A DNA stretch of 64,000 nt from Anaerotruncus sp. MC2020 (lineage in GTDB: Bacteria > Bacillota > Clostridia > Oscillospirales > Ruminococcaceae), in contig JNKE01000017.1 in NCBI GenBank assembly GCA_000701945.1, positions 62,001-126,000 of the forward strand, read 5' to 3'. The position numbers and the translations under genes are program-made. The notes under the pieces are model-generated. The model was not told the origin of the DNA, searched no databases, and worked only from the letters and a program-made list of their open reading frames with translations. Of this stretch, positions 14,847-23,758 are shown piece by piece (the first letter of the stretch is position 1; each line of letters begins with the position of its first letter).

Positions 14847-16455
14847 ATTCGGCAGTCGCTGAGGTCTGCTTGGGTATCTTTATCACCGTCGTGAAGCCCT
14901 CTCCCTCGACCGAGGAGAACTTCACAGTGCCGCCGAGAGCCTCGGTGCGCTCGCGAATGCCGCGCAGACCGTTGTTCTCGCTTATCACGGGACAGCCGCG
15001 CCCGTTGTCGAAGATGTACAGCTCGAGAGTATCGGGACGGAACTTGACGATGATGTCAATTCTGTCCGCGCCCGAGTAGCGCATGGAGTTGGTTATCGTT
15101 TCGCGGGTGTTGTCATAGACGGTCTTTATGCAGAAGGCGAAGCTGTCGTCCTCCTCGCCCTGCGTACACACGTCGATGTCGACTCCGCGGACGGCGGAGG
15201 TCACGGTATTTATCGCCCGCGTGACGGAGGTCATGAACTCGTCGGAGCGGAGGTTGTTTATCGAGCATCGGAGCTGAGTGACGCCGCTCCTTGACAAGCC
15301 GTCTATCTCGCGGACATAGCCCGCCGTCTCATCGGGGATGTTTCTGCCTGCGAGGTCGGCGCTGATGATGCGCGAGAGCGAGCTTATCATCGTGAAGGTG
15401 TGTCCTGCGGAGTCGTGTATCTCCTGAGCTATGCGGTTGCGCTCCTGCTCGAGCGAGAGCTTCTTCTCGGCGTCGAGGAGCTCATAGTATTCGGATACAT
15501 TGGTGACGATGATAATGCTGGCGATACGCTCGCCCTTTTTGTTCGTGCAGAAATTCTGTCTGATATTGTAGTACGCTCCCTCATATGAGAGCTCGCAGGC
15601 GGACGTGCTCTTGCTGAGCTCGGTGCCTGTTTTTTCCTTGACGGCGGCGATGAGCTCGTCGAGCGTCGCGCCCGTCTCGAGGGAGATGAGTGTCTCCGCA
15701 TACTTGTTTTTGTACGTCATGATGTCGTCAGCGTCGAATACGATAACGGCACTGTCGATGCTGTCTATGGTGTCATTGATAGCTATACGGTTTACGTTGA
15801 GCAGTCCGAAACGGCTTATAGCTATGAGTATCATCACCACCGAGAACGCGAAGAACAGGGGAGTGAGCTCTATCTCCGTGTCGATTATCTTGACGACTGA
15901 CAGCGTGTTTATACACAGCGGGACGGCTATCGCTATCGCTATGAGCATGGACTGGCTCGTCATGCGGCGGTTGCTCTGGGAGTGCTTTATGAACATCAGG
16001 CATATACCTGCGAAGATGAGGAGGTAGTAGACTATCTGCGAGAGGTAGTACAGCCGTCCGCAGACGACGTTCCTGTACTCGAATGTCGTGTAATAGTTGT
16101 GATGTACGGGGTTAGTTATCACGCAGGTGAAGAATATCACCGATATCATGGGCAGTGCACGGCAGGGCTTGCGCAGGTACTGGCGGTAGTCGGAATACTC
16201 TGCGGCGAACATCAGCCATGAGGGCGCGAACATACTTATGCCGATGTTCCCGACGACGAAACTTATCCAGAACTGCTCGGTGTTGACCGAGAACAGCTTC
16301 AGCAGCTGCGATATCAGCCATATCATGACCGAAGCCACACAGAATACGAACAGCTTGGTAACGCGGTTGTTGTTGCCGCGCACGAGTATCCACACCACGG
16401 TCGCGATTATTCCTGCAAGTCCGCCGAGGGATAGTATAGTGGGTATCAGATTCAT
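14845..16455 (-). CDS. Orphan NarL-type sensor histidine kinase with 7-TM input
   Basis: The 536-residue protein has seven hydrophobic segments in the first 210 residues, like the 7TM histidine-kinase N-terminal sensor region. A PAS-like part follows at about 225-320. The HisKA_3 phosphoacceptor helix contains ERNRIAQEIHDSAGH near 335-350. An HATPase domain ends the protein with FDNGRGCPV and GLRGIRERTEALGG. Such kinases normally signal to LuxR/NarL-type regulators, but no response regulator gene lies next to it. The partner must be elsewhere, or it lies outside this window. A promoter (TTGCTA-N17-TATAAT) lies 27 bp upstream of the start. The gene converges on the phosphoesterase. Confidence 0.85.
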   Translation of the reverse strand: MNLIPTILSLGGLAGIIATVVWILVRGNNNRVTKLFVFCVASVMIWLISQLLKLFSVNTEQFWISFVVGNIGISMFAPSWLMFAAEYSDYRQYLRKPCRALPMISVIFFTCVITNPVHHNYYTTFEYRNVVCGRLYYLSQIVYYLLIFAGICLMFIKHSQSNRRMTSQSMLIAIAIAVPLCINTLSVVKIIDTEIELTPLFFAFSVVMILIAISRFGLLNVNRIAINDTIDSIDSAVIVFDADDIMTYKNKYAETLISLETGATLDELIAAVKEKTGTELSKSTSACELSYEGAYYNIRQNFCTNKKGERIASIIIVTNVSEYYELLDAEKKLSLEQERNRIAQEIHDSAGHTFTMISSLSRIISADLAGRNIPDETAGYVREIDGLSRSGVTQLRCSINNLRSDEFMTSVTRAINTVTSAVRGVDIDVCTQGEEDDSFAFCIKTVYDNTRETITNSMRYSGADRIDIIVKFRPDTLELYIFDNGRGCPVISENNGLRGIRERTEALGGTVKFSSVEGEGFTTVIKIPKQTSATAE

Positions 16456-16481
16456 ATAAGCACCACTCTCCTTACAGCAAC

Positions 16482-16510
16482 ATTATAGCATAATCCTGTC
16501 GGAATAGCAA
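16482..16510 (-). promoter_or_regulatory. Promoter of the orphan histidine kinase
   Basis: TTGCTA-N17-TATAAT on the minus strand. Confidence 0.65.
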
Positions 16511-16592
16511 GATTTGCGGGATAATAAAAGCGTCGTCACGTAGTCGGCGGAGGAGTTTTGCCGCGTATCAGGAAGACAATGCCGCAGAATAA

Positions 16593-16621
16593 TTGACAAA
16601 GAGTGTGATTTGAATTATAAT
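16593..16621 (+). promoter_or_regulatory. Consensus promoter of the ABC exporter
   Basis: TTGACA-N17-TATAAT, a perfect match, 27 bp upstream of the start codon. Confidence 0.88.
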
Positions 16622-16648
16622 TGAATTAATATCAAAGGAGGAATGCCT

Positions 16649-18505
16649 ATGCCGCCGCCGAACGGAAGACTCGGTCCGGGATATCTGACAGACGAGGAAA
16701 AAAAGAACAAGCCAAAGGTCACAAAGCAGCTGATAAAGCGCATATTCTCGTATCTGCTGCCGTACAAGCTGCAAATGCTGTTCGTGCTTGCTGCGATACT
16801 GTGCTCGGCGGTGCTGACCCTGCTGCCGTCGGTGCTGACGGGACGCATAATCGACGAGGGACTCATTGCACAGGATATGCGCAAGCTGGTATTCTACATA
16901 CTGCTCTCGTTCGGAGTGACCCTGCTCGCGAACCTCATCGGCATACTCGAGAGCTACCTGAATACGTGGATAGCCCAGCACATCACGTTCGATATGCGCA
17001 ACTCGATGTACGCGCACCTGCAAAAGATGTCCATGCGCTTTTTCACGTCCAACAATCAGGGCGACATCATCACGCGCATGACGAGCGACATCTCGGGCGT
17101 CCAGCAGATAATCACGAGCACGCTGACAAGCATAATCTCGAACGCGATAACGCTGACGGTCGCGCTGATACTGATGTTCAGCGAGAACTGGAAGCTCGCG
17201 CTCGTGGGCATAGCGGTAGTGCCGCTGTTCGTTATCCCGACGAGGAGCGCGGGCAAGCGCCGCTGGTCGATAACGAAGGACTCGCAGGCGTGCAGCGACG
17301 AGATAAACGGCATACTCAACGAGACGCTCTCGGTCAGCGGACAGCTCCTCGTGAAGCAGTTCGGCATGGAGCAGCGCGAGTATGACCACTACGAGTCGGT
17401 CAACCGCAAGATGATAGGGCTCAACATCAGGGAGAGCATGGCGGGCAGGTGGTTCCGCATGGCGCTCGGCACCTTCACGAACATCGGTCCTATGCTGATA
17501 TATCTTGTCGGCGGAATCATCATGATGCGCTTCGACAAGACGATAACGGTCGGACAGATAAGCGTGCTCGTTGCGCTGCTCGGCAAGATGTATATGCCCG
17601 TGAATCAGCTTCTGAACATACAGGTCGACTGGATACGCTCAATGGCGATGTTCACGCGTATCTTCGACTACTACGATATGAAGCCCGAGATAGAGAACGC
17701 TCCCGACGCGGTACGTCCGAGCTCGGCTGAGGGCGAGGTGGAGTTCCGCAATGTACGCTTTCACTACGAGCCCGAGCGCGAGATACTGCACGATATCAGC
17801 TTCAAGCTCAGCAAGGGCAAGTGCATAGCCATTGTCGGACCGTCGGGCTCGGGCAAGAGCACGCTCATCAACCTTATCCCGCGATTCTACGACGTCATCG
17901 GCGGCAGCGTGCTGTTCGACGGCACTGACGTCCGCAGCCTCGACCTCGGCTTCCTGCGCGAGAACATCGGCATCGTCAGTCAGGAGACCTACCTCTTCAA
18001 CGGCACGATACGCGAGAATCTCCTCTACGCAAAGCCCGACGCGACCGAGGCGGAGCTGATAGAGGCGTGCAGACGCGCGAACATCTACGACTTCATCGAG
18101 AAGCAGGAGACGGGGCTCGATACCGTTGTCGGCAACCGCGGCTTGAAGATCTCGGGCGGCGAGAAGCAGCGCATCTCCATTGCGCGCATACTGCTTAAAG
18201 ACCCCGCGCTGATGATATTCGACGAGGCGACCTCGGCTCTCGATTCCATATCCGAGCAGAAGATACAGGACGCGATAGAGCCGCTCATAGCCTCGCGCAC
18301 GAGCATACTCATCGCGCACCGTCTCTCCACGATACTCGCCGCGGACGAGATACTTGTCATCAAGGACGGCGAGATAGCCGAGCGCGGCACTCATCAGGAG
18401 CTCGTCGGAGCGGGCGGCGTGTACACTCAGCTCTACGAGACGCAGTTCAGCAAGGCGACCGAGCATATCTCCCCCGAGTTCAGCTACTCAGAGGGCGAAA
18501 GCTAA
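16649..18505 (+). CDS. ABC exporter, fused permease and ATPase (MsbA/LmrA type)
   Basis: The 618-residue protein is a half-transporter. Six membrane segments lie in the first 330 residues, then an ATPase domain. The nucleotide-binding motifs are Walker A VGPSGSGKST near 398, the signature SGGEKQRISIARI near 505, Walker B ALMIFDEATSALD near 525 and the H-loop IAHRLST near 558. It would work as a dimer to export lipids, drugs or peptides. No second half-transporter is adjacent, so a homodimer is likely. The start at MPPPNGRLGPG fits AAAGGAGG seven bases upstream better than the earlier ATG. It has its own consensus promoter and terminator. Confidence 0.93.
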   Translation: MPPPNGRLGPGYLTDEEKKNKPKVTKQLIKRIFSYLLPYKLQMLFVLAAILCSAVLTLLPSVLTGRIIDEGLIAQDMRKLVFYILLSFGVTLLANLIGILESYLNTWIAQHITFDMRNSMYAHLQKMSMRFFTSNNQGDIITRMTSDISGVQQIITSTLTSIISNAITLTVALILMFSENWKLALVGIAVVPLFVIPTRSAGKRRWSITKDSQACSDEINGILNETLSVSGQLLVKQFGMEQREYDHYESVNRKMIGLNIRESMAGRWFRMALGTFTNIGPMLIYLVGGIIMMRFDKTITVGQISVLVALLGKMYMPVNQLLNIQVDWIRSMAMFTRIFDYYDMKPEIENAPDAVRPSSAEGEVEFRNVRFHYEPEREILHDISFKLSKGKCIAIVGPSGSGKSTLINLIPRFYDVIGGSVLFDGTDVRSLDLGFLRENIGIVSQETYLFNGTIRENLLYAKPDATEAELIEACRRANIYDFIEKQETGLDTVVGNRGLKISGGEKQRISIARILLKDPALMIFDEATSALDSISEQKIQDAIEPLIASRTSILIAHRLSTILAADEILVIKDGEIAERGTHQELVGAGGVYTQLYETQFSKATEHISPEFSYSEGES

Positions 18506-18513
18506 AATACAGC

Positions 18514-18546
18514 AAAGCTCCTGTCCGTGCGGGCAGGAGCTTTTTT
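18514..18546 (+). terminator. Terminator after the ABC exporter
   Basis: AAAGCTCCTG pairs with CAGGAGCTTT across a short GC-rich loop and is followed by a T run. Confidence 0.88.
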
Positions 18547-18549
18547 GCA

Positions 18550-19944
18550 TTATTCGGGGATATTGAGCATATCCGATGATATCAGGCGCTCGCTATAGCT
18601 GTCTGTCTTCCAGTCGCCGCCCTCCCTGACGCAGACGATATCCAGCATATGGTGATTGCCGTCCGCTGTCTTGCAGCTGACCGTAAATTCAAGCCTGTTC
18701 TCGTTGTAACTCTCTAATTGGATATCATTCTGAGTGTAGCTGTAGAGTATGGCATCTATGTTTTCACTGCGGTGGTAGAGCTTGCCGTCAAAGACCTTGA
18801 ATATCGGAGTTTCGACCACATCCTCGTTCCAGAGGTATTCGTAGCTGCTGAGAAAGTTCTCCGTGAAATATTCCCTGTATCTCGCCTTTACATCTTCGGG
18901 CTTCTCGAAGTCGTAGCAGCGGTAATACTCGACGGTGCCGCTGCTTGTTTCGAGCGTTTTCTTCACCTGTTTGTCCTCGCCGACTCCCCAGCCGATGGTA
19001 AGGTTCACAAATTGATTCAGCTTCATCATCATGTCGTCTGCGGTATCAATGAGGCTCGCCTCGGAGCTCGCCCAGCTGTCGACCTTCCAGTTCCGTGTGT
19101 TATCCCAGCTCTTTATGTTTTTGCATACGACAGTGATGCTCTCCTTTTCGCCGCCCGCTATCGTGTTATCCGCTTTAATAGTACAGCTGTCCGCATCGAA
19201 GCTTGTCTCGGGCGTGCCGCTGAAGCTGAAGCGATTGCCTCTTGCCGTCTGCCTGAACCAAAGCCTGCCGTTCATTTCCATGAACATCGGCGCCTCGCCC
19301 TCCCACGGACTGCTGTTACCGCTCAGGAAATTCTGCGTGAAGCGCTCATAGAAGTAGCTCTTTACGCTGTCCATGTCCGTGAAGCGCTCATCGGTCACGG
19401 GAGAATATGCCGCGCTCATATTGTCGAACTGCACGTTCTCGGTAATGTCCGCGTCGACATCTACGCCCGTGCCGCACATTATGGCGTCATATTCGCTGAG
19501 ATTTGCGAGCATTCTGTCCGCAAGGGCGTGAGGGGCATTGCGGAGCATATCTTCATTATCAGCCTCGAGCTGTGCAGCCTCTGCGCTGAAGTCATATTCC
19601 TCGGTCGCAGCAGTGGTCTCGGACGCCGCCGTCACGTCTTTCATAGGGGCGTCGGGCACCTGACCATTCCTGCCGAGGTATATCCCTCCGCCGACTATGC
19701 CTCCGACGAGCAGCAGGCTCGCAGCCACAGTCGCGAGACCGTGCCACTTGGGGCGCTTGTACGGCTCCACGCCGCTCACTGAGTCCTCTATAATGCTTTC
19801 TCTGTTCAAATCATTCATTTTTTTCTTGCTCATATCCAGCAGCCTCCTTTTTTCCCTGTCTGTCAGCACTCTGTGCCCTGAAAGGCGCTCAATGGTCGTA
19901 TCCTTTGCGTTTTCGAGCATATCGAATCCACGTATCTCTTTCAT
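18550..19944 (-). CDS. Single-pass membrane protein, likely anti-sigma factor
   Basis: The 464-residue protein has a cytoplasmic N-terminus of about 80 residues rich in charged helices. One membrane segment follows (LATVAASLLLVGGIVGGGIY, near 72-92), then a long extracellular part with two similar halves. Each half has YFYERFTQNFLS or YREYFTENFLS followed by a compact beta domain. It follows the ECF sigma gene by 13 bp on the same strand, the usual place for an anti-sigma factor. No zinc H-x3-C-x2-C motif is present, so it is not of the common ZAS type. The ATG at MKEIRGF was chosen because AAAGGAG lies 8 bp upstream. Confidence 0.6.
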   Translation of the reverse strand: MKEIRGFDMLENAKDTTIERLSGHRVLTDREKRRLLDMSKKKMNDLNRESIIEDSVSGVEPYKRPKWHGLATVAASLLLVGGIVGGGIYLGRNGQVPDAPMKDVTAASETTAATEEYDFSAEAAQLEADNEDMLRNAPHALADRMLANLSEYDAIMCGTGVDVDADITENVQFDNMSAAYSPVTDERFTDMDSVKSYFYERFTQNFLSGNSSPWEGEAPMFMEMNGRLWFRQTARGNRFSFSGTPETSFDADSCTIKADNTIAGGEKESITVVCKNIKSWDNTRNWKVDSWASSEASLIDTADDMMMKLNQFVNLTIGWGVGEDKQVKKTLETSSGTVEYYRCYDFEKPEDVKARYREYFTENFLSSYEYLWNEDVVETPIFKVFDGKLYHRSENIDAILYSYTQNDIQLESYNENRLEFTVSCKTADGNHHMLDIVCVREGGDWKTDSYSERLISSDMLNIPE

Positions 19945-19957
19945 ATCGCGCACTCCT

Positions 19958-20524
19958 TTACAATGTGATACCGACGTCGGCGAGCAGGTCTCTCAGCCTG
20001 CCGAGCGCTCTTGCCGCACGCATACGCACAGCCGAGCTCTTCATCGACAGCAGCTCCGCTATCTCATTCGAGGAGCGGTCGTAGTAGTATTTCTGGAGGA
20101 TTATCGTCGAGTCGGGTTCGCCGAGCTCGTCTATCTTGTCGAGTATGATGCGGCGCACCTCTTCGGAGTCGTGCTCCGCTTCTATGTCCATGCCCGAGTC
20201 CATAGCCGCGAGCTGTTCGTCATTGCCGTCGGAGCGGCGGGCTGCCCGCGCGGAGAGCCTGTAATAGGCGTTGATAGCACGGCGCTTGGCGACAGTTCCG
20301 ACAAAGCCCTTCATATCGCCGACGAGCCCGCCGCCTGCGCCGCAGCCGAGAAAGATATCGGCGAAGATGTCGCTGACGCACTCCTCGGCGTCCTCGCGGG
20401 TCGCACAGCTTCTCAGCCTGTTGAACACTATGACATAGACGTAGTCGCAGTATTCGCTGAACAGCGCGGCATAAGCCTCATCGGGCGACCTGCTGTAAAG
20501 CGCGCGGTATTGGTTTCCCGTCAT
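19958..20524 (-). CDS. ECF RNA polymerase sigma factor
   Basis: The 188-residue protein contains sigma region 2, with LFSEYCDYVYVIVFNRLRS, the acidic EDAEECVSDIFADIFLG helix and MKGFVGTVAKRRAINAYYR as the -10 recognition part. It also contains region 4, with IILQKYYYDRSSNEIAELL as the helix-turn-helix for the -35 element. It is followed directly by the putative membrane anti-sigma gene. The start at MTGNQYRAL follows AAGGAGGAGCCGTT. It would direct RNA polymerase to a stress or envelope regulon. The target promoters are not visible here. Confidence 0.86.
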   Translation of the reverse strand: MTGNQYRALYSRSPDEAYAALFSEYCDYVYVIVFNRLRSCATREDAEECVSDIFADIFLGCGAGGGLVGDMKGFVGTVAKRRAINAYYRLSARAARRSDGNDEQLAAMDSGMDIEAEHDSEEVRRIILDKIDELGEPDSTIILQKYYYDRSSNEIAELLSMKSSAVRMRAARALGRLRDLLADVGITL

Positions 20525-20631
20525 AACGGCTCCTCCTTGTTGAAAGTTTTCCATGGAATGATGCTTTCATATATAACATTCAGCCCGACCGCGCAAAGTG
20601 TCACACAAACAGGGAAAAAGCGGGAGACAGG

Positions 20632-22020
20632 TCATGATTTTTCGCTTAAATATGTGGATATGCGGTTGTCGAGTATCTCCGCCGCCTGCTCGGGAGTGCG
20701 CTCGCCCGCAAGCACGGGCTCGTACTCCTCGCGTATCATGTATTTCAGTTCGTCGGAGAAGTAGAAGTCGAGCTTCATATCGAAAATATAGTCGCGGAGC
20801 TTGTCCTTGTATTCCTTCGGGAGCGTGGACTGCGCGTTGTCGTTCTGATTTGCGCCGTCAATAGGCTTGTAAATCGTTCCGTTTATCGAGTTGCTGTAGC
20901 TGATATCGCGGTCATAGTCCACCTCAAACTGACTTTTCAGCACGGGTATGCCGAGAGTGCCGTTATTCTCATATTTCTGGAGGGGCTTCCTGTATTTGAG
21001 GTATTCGCTGACAAATTTCCATGCATTTTCCTTGTCGGCACAATTCTTAACGATACCGTAAAATTCCGAATGCATGAACTGCCAGTTGACAGTTCCGTTC
21101 CCGCAGTTGCTTGGCAGACCTACGAATGTCACTTCGTCATAATTGAGATTACCGTAAATGTCGCTTGCGAGCCCCTGATTGAAGCCATTTATGACTACGG
21201 GAAAAACGAGCTGAGCATCGCGCAGTCCTCGTGATTCTTCGTCAAAAATGTATTCATGCCACTGCTCATCTGACATACGCTCAAAATCAGGCTCAAACAT
21301 CTCCTTGACAGGGTGCTCCGCGCAGAATCGCAGTATATCCACAAAATTGCTGTTCGAGAAATTGCACTTGCAGTTGTCGATGTCGATGCATTCCTGCGCG
21401 ATATTATCGAGCATATACGCCGCGAGCCGACTATCCGCATCGTCTATGAAAGCCATTCCCTCGGGCAGGTTTTCGTAGAACTCCATAGCCTGCTCGGGAG
21501 TCCAGTTGGTGTACTTCTCGCCGACAAACTTCGTCTTTGCGACCGCGGTCGAGACAAAGAAGCTGTCCACCACGGCGGGGAGCTCGCCGTCAATGGTGAG
21601 CGCTTCGGCAACATTCGGCAGGAAGTCGTCCCGCGACAAGCCGCCGTACTCGTCCATGAGCGGGTAGAGGTCAGCCATAGCGCCCTTGCGGATGTAGTTG
21701 TACATCTTGTCGGCGGGCGCGAACAGGATATCGGGCGACTTGCCCTGTATCATGTCCATGTCGAGCTGACGCGCCGCCTCTGCATATTCAGTGCCTTCGG
21801 GCATATAGTTTTTCACCTCGATTTTAAAGTCGAGCGGGAACTGCGTGTAGGCGGTGAGCTTCTCGCTGTATGAGCCGAACATTCCGACGGTTAGTACCTG
21901 CCTGCCGTCCTCCGCGTACTGCACCTCGTTGAGCTTCACGCTGTCGGACTTCCCCGACGAGCACGCCGTCACAGCGCAGACGAGTCCGAGCACGACCGAT
22001 AATGTGATAAGTTTTTTCAA
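20632..22020 (-). CDS. Extracellular solute-binding lipoprotein (family 1-like)
   Basis: The 462-residue protein starts with a lipoprotein signal (KKLITLSVVLGLVCAVTAC, lipidated Cys near residue 20). It continues as an ABC-type substrate-binding protein of the sugar-binding family, with the hinge features DILFAPADKMYNYIRKGAMA and DLYPLMDEYGG. The start is a TTG codon because AAAAGGAGGAGTTACA lies right before it; the more upstream ATG has no such site. No permease or ATPase genes lie nearby, so it either serves a transporter elsewhere or acts as a sensor or binding protein. A promoter lies about 175 bp upstream, giving a long leader. Confidence 0.8.
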   Translation of the reverse strand: MKKLITLSVVLGLVCAVTACSSGKSDSVKLNEVQYAEDGRQVLTVGMFGSYSEKLTAYTQFPLDFKIEVKNYMPEGTEYAEAARQLDMDMIQGKSPDILFAPADKMYNYIRKGAMADLYPLMDEYGGLSRDDFLPNVAEALTIDGELPAVVDSFFVSTAVAKTKFVGEKYTNWTPEQAMEFYENLPEGMAFIDDADSRLAAYMLDNIAQECIDIDNCKCNFSNSNFVDILRFCAEHPVKEMFEPDFERMSDEQWHEYIFDEESRGLRDAQLVFPVVINGFNQGLASDIYGNLNYDEVTFVGLPSNCGNGTVNWQFMHSEFYGIVKNCADKENAWKFVSEYLKYRKPLQKYENNGTLGIPVLKSQFEVDYDRDISYSNSINGTIYKPIDGANQNDNAQSTLPKEYKDKLRDYIFDMKLDFYFSDELKYMIREEYEPVLAGERTPEQAAEILDNRISTYLSEKS

Positions 22021-22192
22021 TGTAACTCCTCCTTTTTTGTCCTTGCGGACTGTTTTCACTTATAAGTGCATTTCGGAGGCAAAAAACGCGAACTTTTTTG
22101 AAGTTTTTCCCGAATTTCGTATGACTGCACAAAAGAAGAGCCGCCGACCTGTGCAGGATACACAAGGAGCGACCGACGAACAGCTCAGGCTT

Positions 22193-22221
22193 ATTATAAT
22201 GTAAAGCGCACAGCAGGTCAA
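22193..22221 (-). promoter_or_regulatory. Promoter of the solute-binding lipoprotein gene
   Basis: TTGACC-N17-TATAAT on the minus strand. The leader of about 165 nt to the TTG start has no gene and no clear riboswitch fold. The remaining bases to 22369 hold only an AT-rich upstream region for the VTC operon. Confidence 0.7.
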
Positions 22222-22369
22222 GTCGGCTCATAATACATACACAACCTTTCACAGTATTATCATGCGATTTTATCATTTTATCACCGTTTATTAAGCTATC
22301 TTTAAGGAAAAAACAGTATTATTTCAATAAGGGCACGCAAGTGCATCACGAATGAAAAGAGGTGAAAGC

Positions 22370-23038
22370 ATGGAGCTCAGACACGAGATAAAGCACGAGA
22401 TAAACTACTCCGACCTGCTCATCATCAGACAGCGGCTGAGCGCGGTCGCATACTCCGACCCACACACGATAAACGGCAAGTACTTCATACGCAGTCTTTA
22501 CTTCGACAACCTCGCAGACAAGGTTCTCATGGAGAAGGTGAACGGTGTGAGCCGCCGCGAGAAGTTCCGCATACGCTACTACAACGGCGATACTTCAGTG
22601 ATACACCTTGAAAAAAAGAGCAGGTTTGACCACCTCGGCAACAAGCAGAGCGCCCCTCTCACGGCGGAGCAGGCACAGCGCATAGTCGACGGCGACACAG
22701 CATGGATGCTTGATTCCGAGCACGCCCTCATCAGGGAGCTGTACTCCAAGATGACGACGCAGGGTATAGCTCCGAAGACGATAGTCGACTACACCCGCGA
22801 GCCCTTTATCTTTCCCGCGGGAAATGTCCGCGTGACGCTCGACTACGACATCAGGAGCGGTATGCGCTGTACGGACTTCCTCCGCACGGAGTGCATAACT
22901 GTCCCCGTCTCGGACTCGATAATACTCGAGGTCAAGTGGGACGGCTTCCTACCCGATATCATCAGGGACGCGGTAGCTCTCAGTGACAGGCGCGAGGGAG
23001 CATTCTCCAAGTACGCCGCGTGCAGGATATACGGCTAA
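22370..23038 (+). CDS. VTC-domain (polyphosphate polymerase-like) protein
   Basis: The 222-residue protein has the VTC fold of polyphosphate polymerases and related triphosphate-tunnel enzymes. Basic and acidic tunnel-lining stretches include RHEIKHEINY at the start, YFIRSLYFDN near 39-48, REKFRIRYYNG near 62-72, IHLEKKSR near 78-85 and ILEVKWDGFLP near 190. It has no membrane segment and is cytoplasmic. The start at MELRHE follows AAGAGGTGAAAGC. It is the first gene of a three-gene unit with a DUF4956 membrane protein and a CotH-type protein. Whether it makes polyphosphate here is inferred from the family. Confidence 0.82.
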   Translation: MELRHEIKHEINYSDLLIIRQRLSAVAYSDPHTINGKYFIRSLYFDNLADKVLMEKVNGVSRREKFRIRYYNGDTSVIHLEKKSRFDHLGNKQSAPLTAEQAQRIVDGDTAWMLDSEHALIRELYSKMTTQGIAPKTIVDYTREPFIFPAGNVRVTLDYDIRSGMRCTDFLRTECITVPVSDSIILEVKWDGFLPDIIRDAVALSDRREGAFSKYAACRIYG

Positions 23039-23077
23039 AAAGTGCAATTCTTCAATATAATAAAAGGAGTTTTAACA

Positions 23078-23749
23078 ATGAGTTTCAATGATATCTTCAA
23101 ATCGAATTTCTTAGAGAACGTGACGAGCGTGAGCATACTTGATATGGCAGTAGCCCTCGTTCTCGCGTTCGGACTCGGCATATTCATCTTCCTCGTCTAC
23201 AAGAAGACCTACTCGGGCGTGATGTACTCGGCGAGCTTCGGCACGACGCTCGTAGCCCTCACGATGATAACGACCGTAGTCATTCTCGCAGTTACAAGCA
23301 ACGTAGTTCTCTCGCTCGGTATGGTCGGCGCGCTGTCGATAGTCCGCTTCCGCACCGCGATAAAGGAACCGCTCGATATCGCGTTCCTGTTCTGGTCGAT
23401 AGCAGTCGGCATCGTGCTTGCGGCGGGAATGATACCCCTTGCAGTCATCGGAAGCGTCATCATCGGCGTTATCCTCCTCATCTTCGTAAACCGCAAGGCT
23501 CACAAGAACCCCTACATCGTAGTGGTACGCTGTGACGGTCACGACGCTGAGACAAAGGCTAAGGAGTTCCTCGGCGAGAAGGCTGAGAGATGCGTAGTCA
23601 AGAGCAAGTCCGCACAGAAGGGCGCGGTAGAGCTCAACATGGAGATACGCCTCAAGGACGACAACACCGACTTCGTAAACGCGCTTGCGGACATGGAGGG
23701 CGTGCAAAGCGCCGTCCTCGTGAGCTACAACGGCGACTATATGGGATAA
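23078..23749 (+). CDS. DUF4956 membrane protein
   Basis: The 223-residue protein has about four membrane segments in the first 150 residues. The family-typical block is LGMVGALSIVRFRTAIKEP near residues 82-100, followed by IAFLFWSIAVGIVLAAG. A soluble C-terminal ferredoxin-like domain follows (about 150-223). DUF4956 proteins are repeatedly found with VTC-domain and CotH genes, as here. The function is unknown, but a role in membrane transfer of a phosphate polymer or nucleotide is a reasonable guess. The start was set at MSFNDIF behind AAAAGGAGTTTTAACA, rather than at the earlier ATG. The next gene starts 9 bp after its stop. Confidence 0.82.
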   Translation: MSFNDIFKSNFLENVTSVSILDMAVALVLAFGLGIFIFLVYKKTYSGVMYSASFGTTLVALTMITTVVILAVTSNVVLSLGMVGALSIVRFRTAIKEPLDIAFLFWSIAVGIVLAAGMIPLAVIGSVIIGVILLIFVNRKAHKNPYIVVVRCDGHDAETKAKEFLGEKAERCVVKSKSAQKGAVELNMEIRLKDDNTDFVNALADMEGVQSAVLVSYNGDYMG

Positions 23750-23758
23750 GGTGATTCT

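Noticed and set aside
22021..22192. Riboswitch in the leader of the solute-binding lipoprotein
   Set aside because: No recognisable aptamer core or attenuator hairpin with a T run could be found in the leader.
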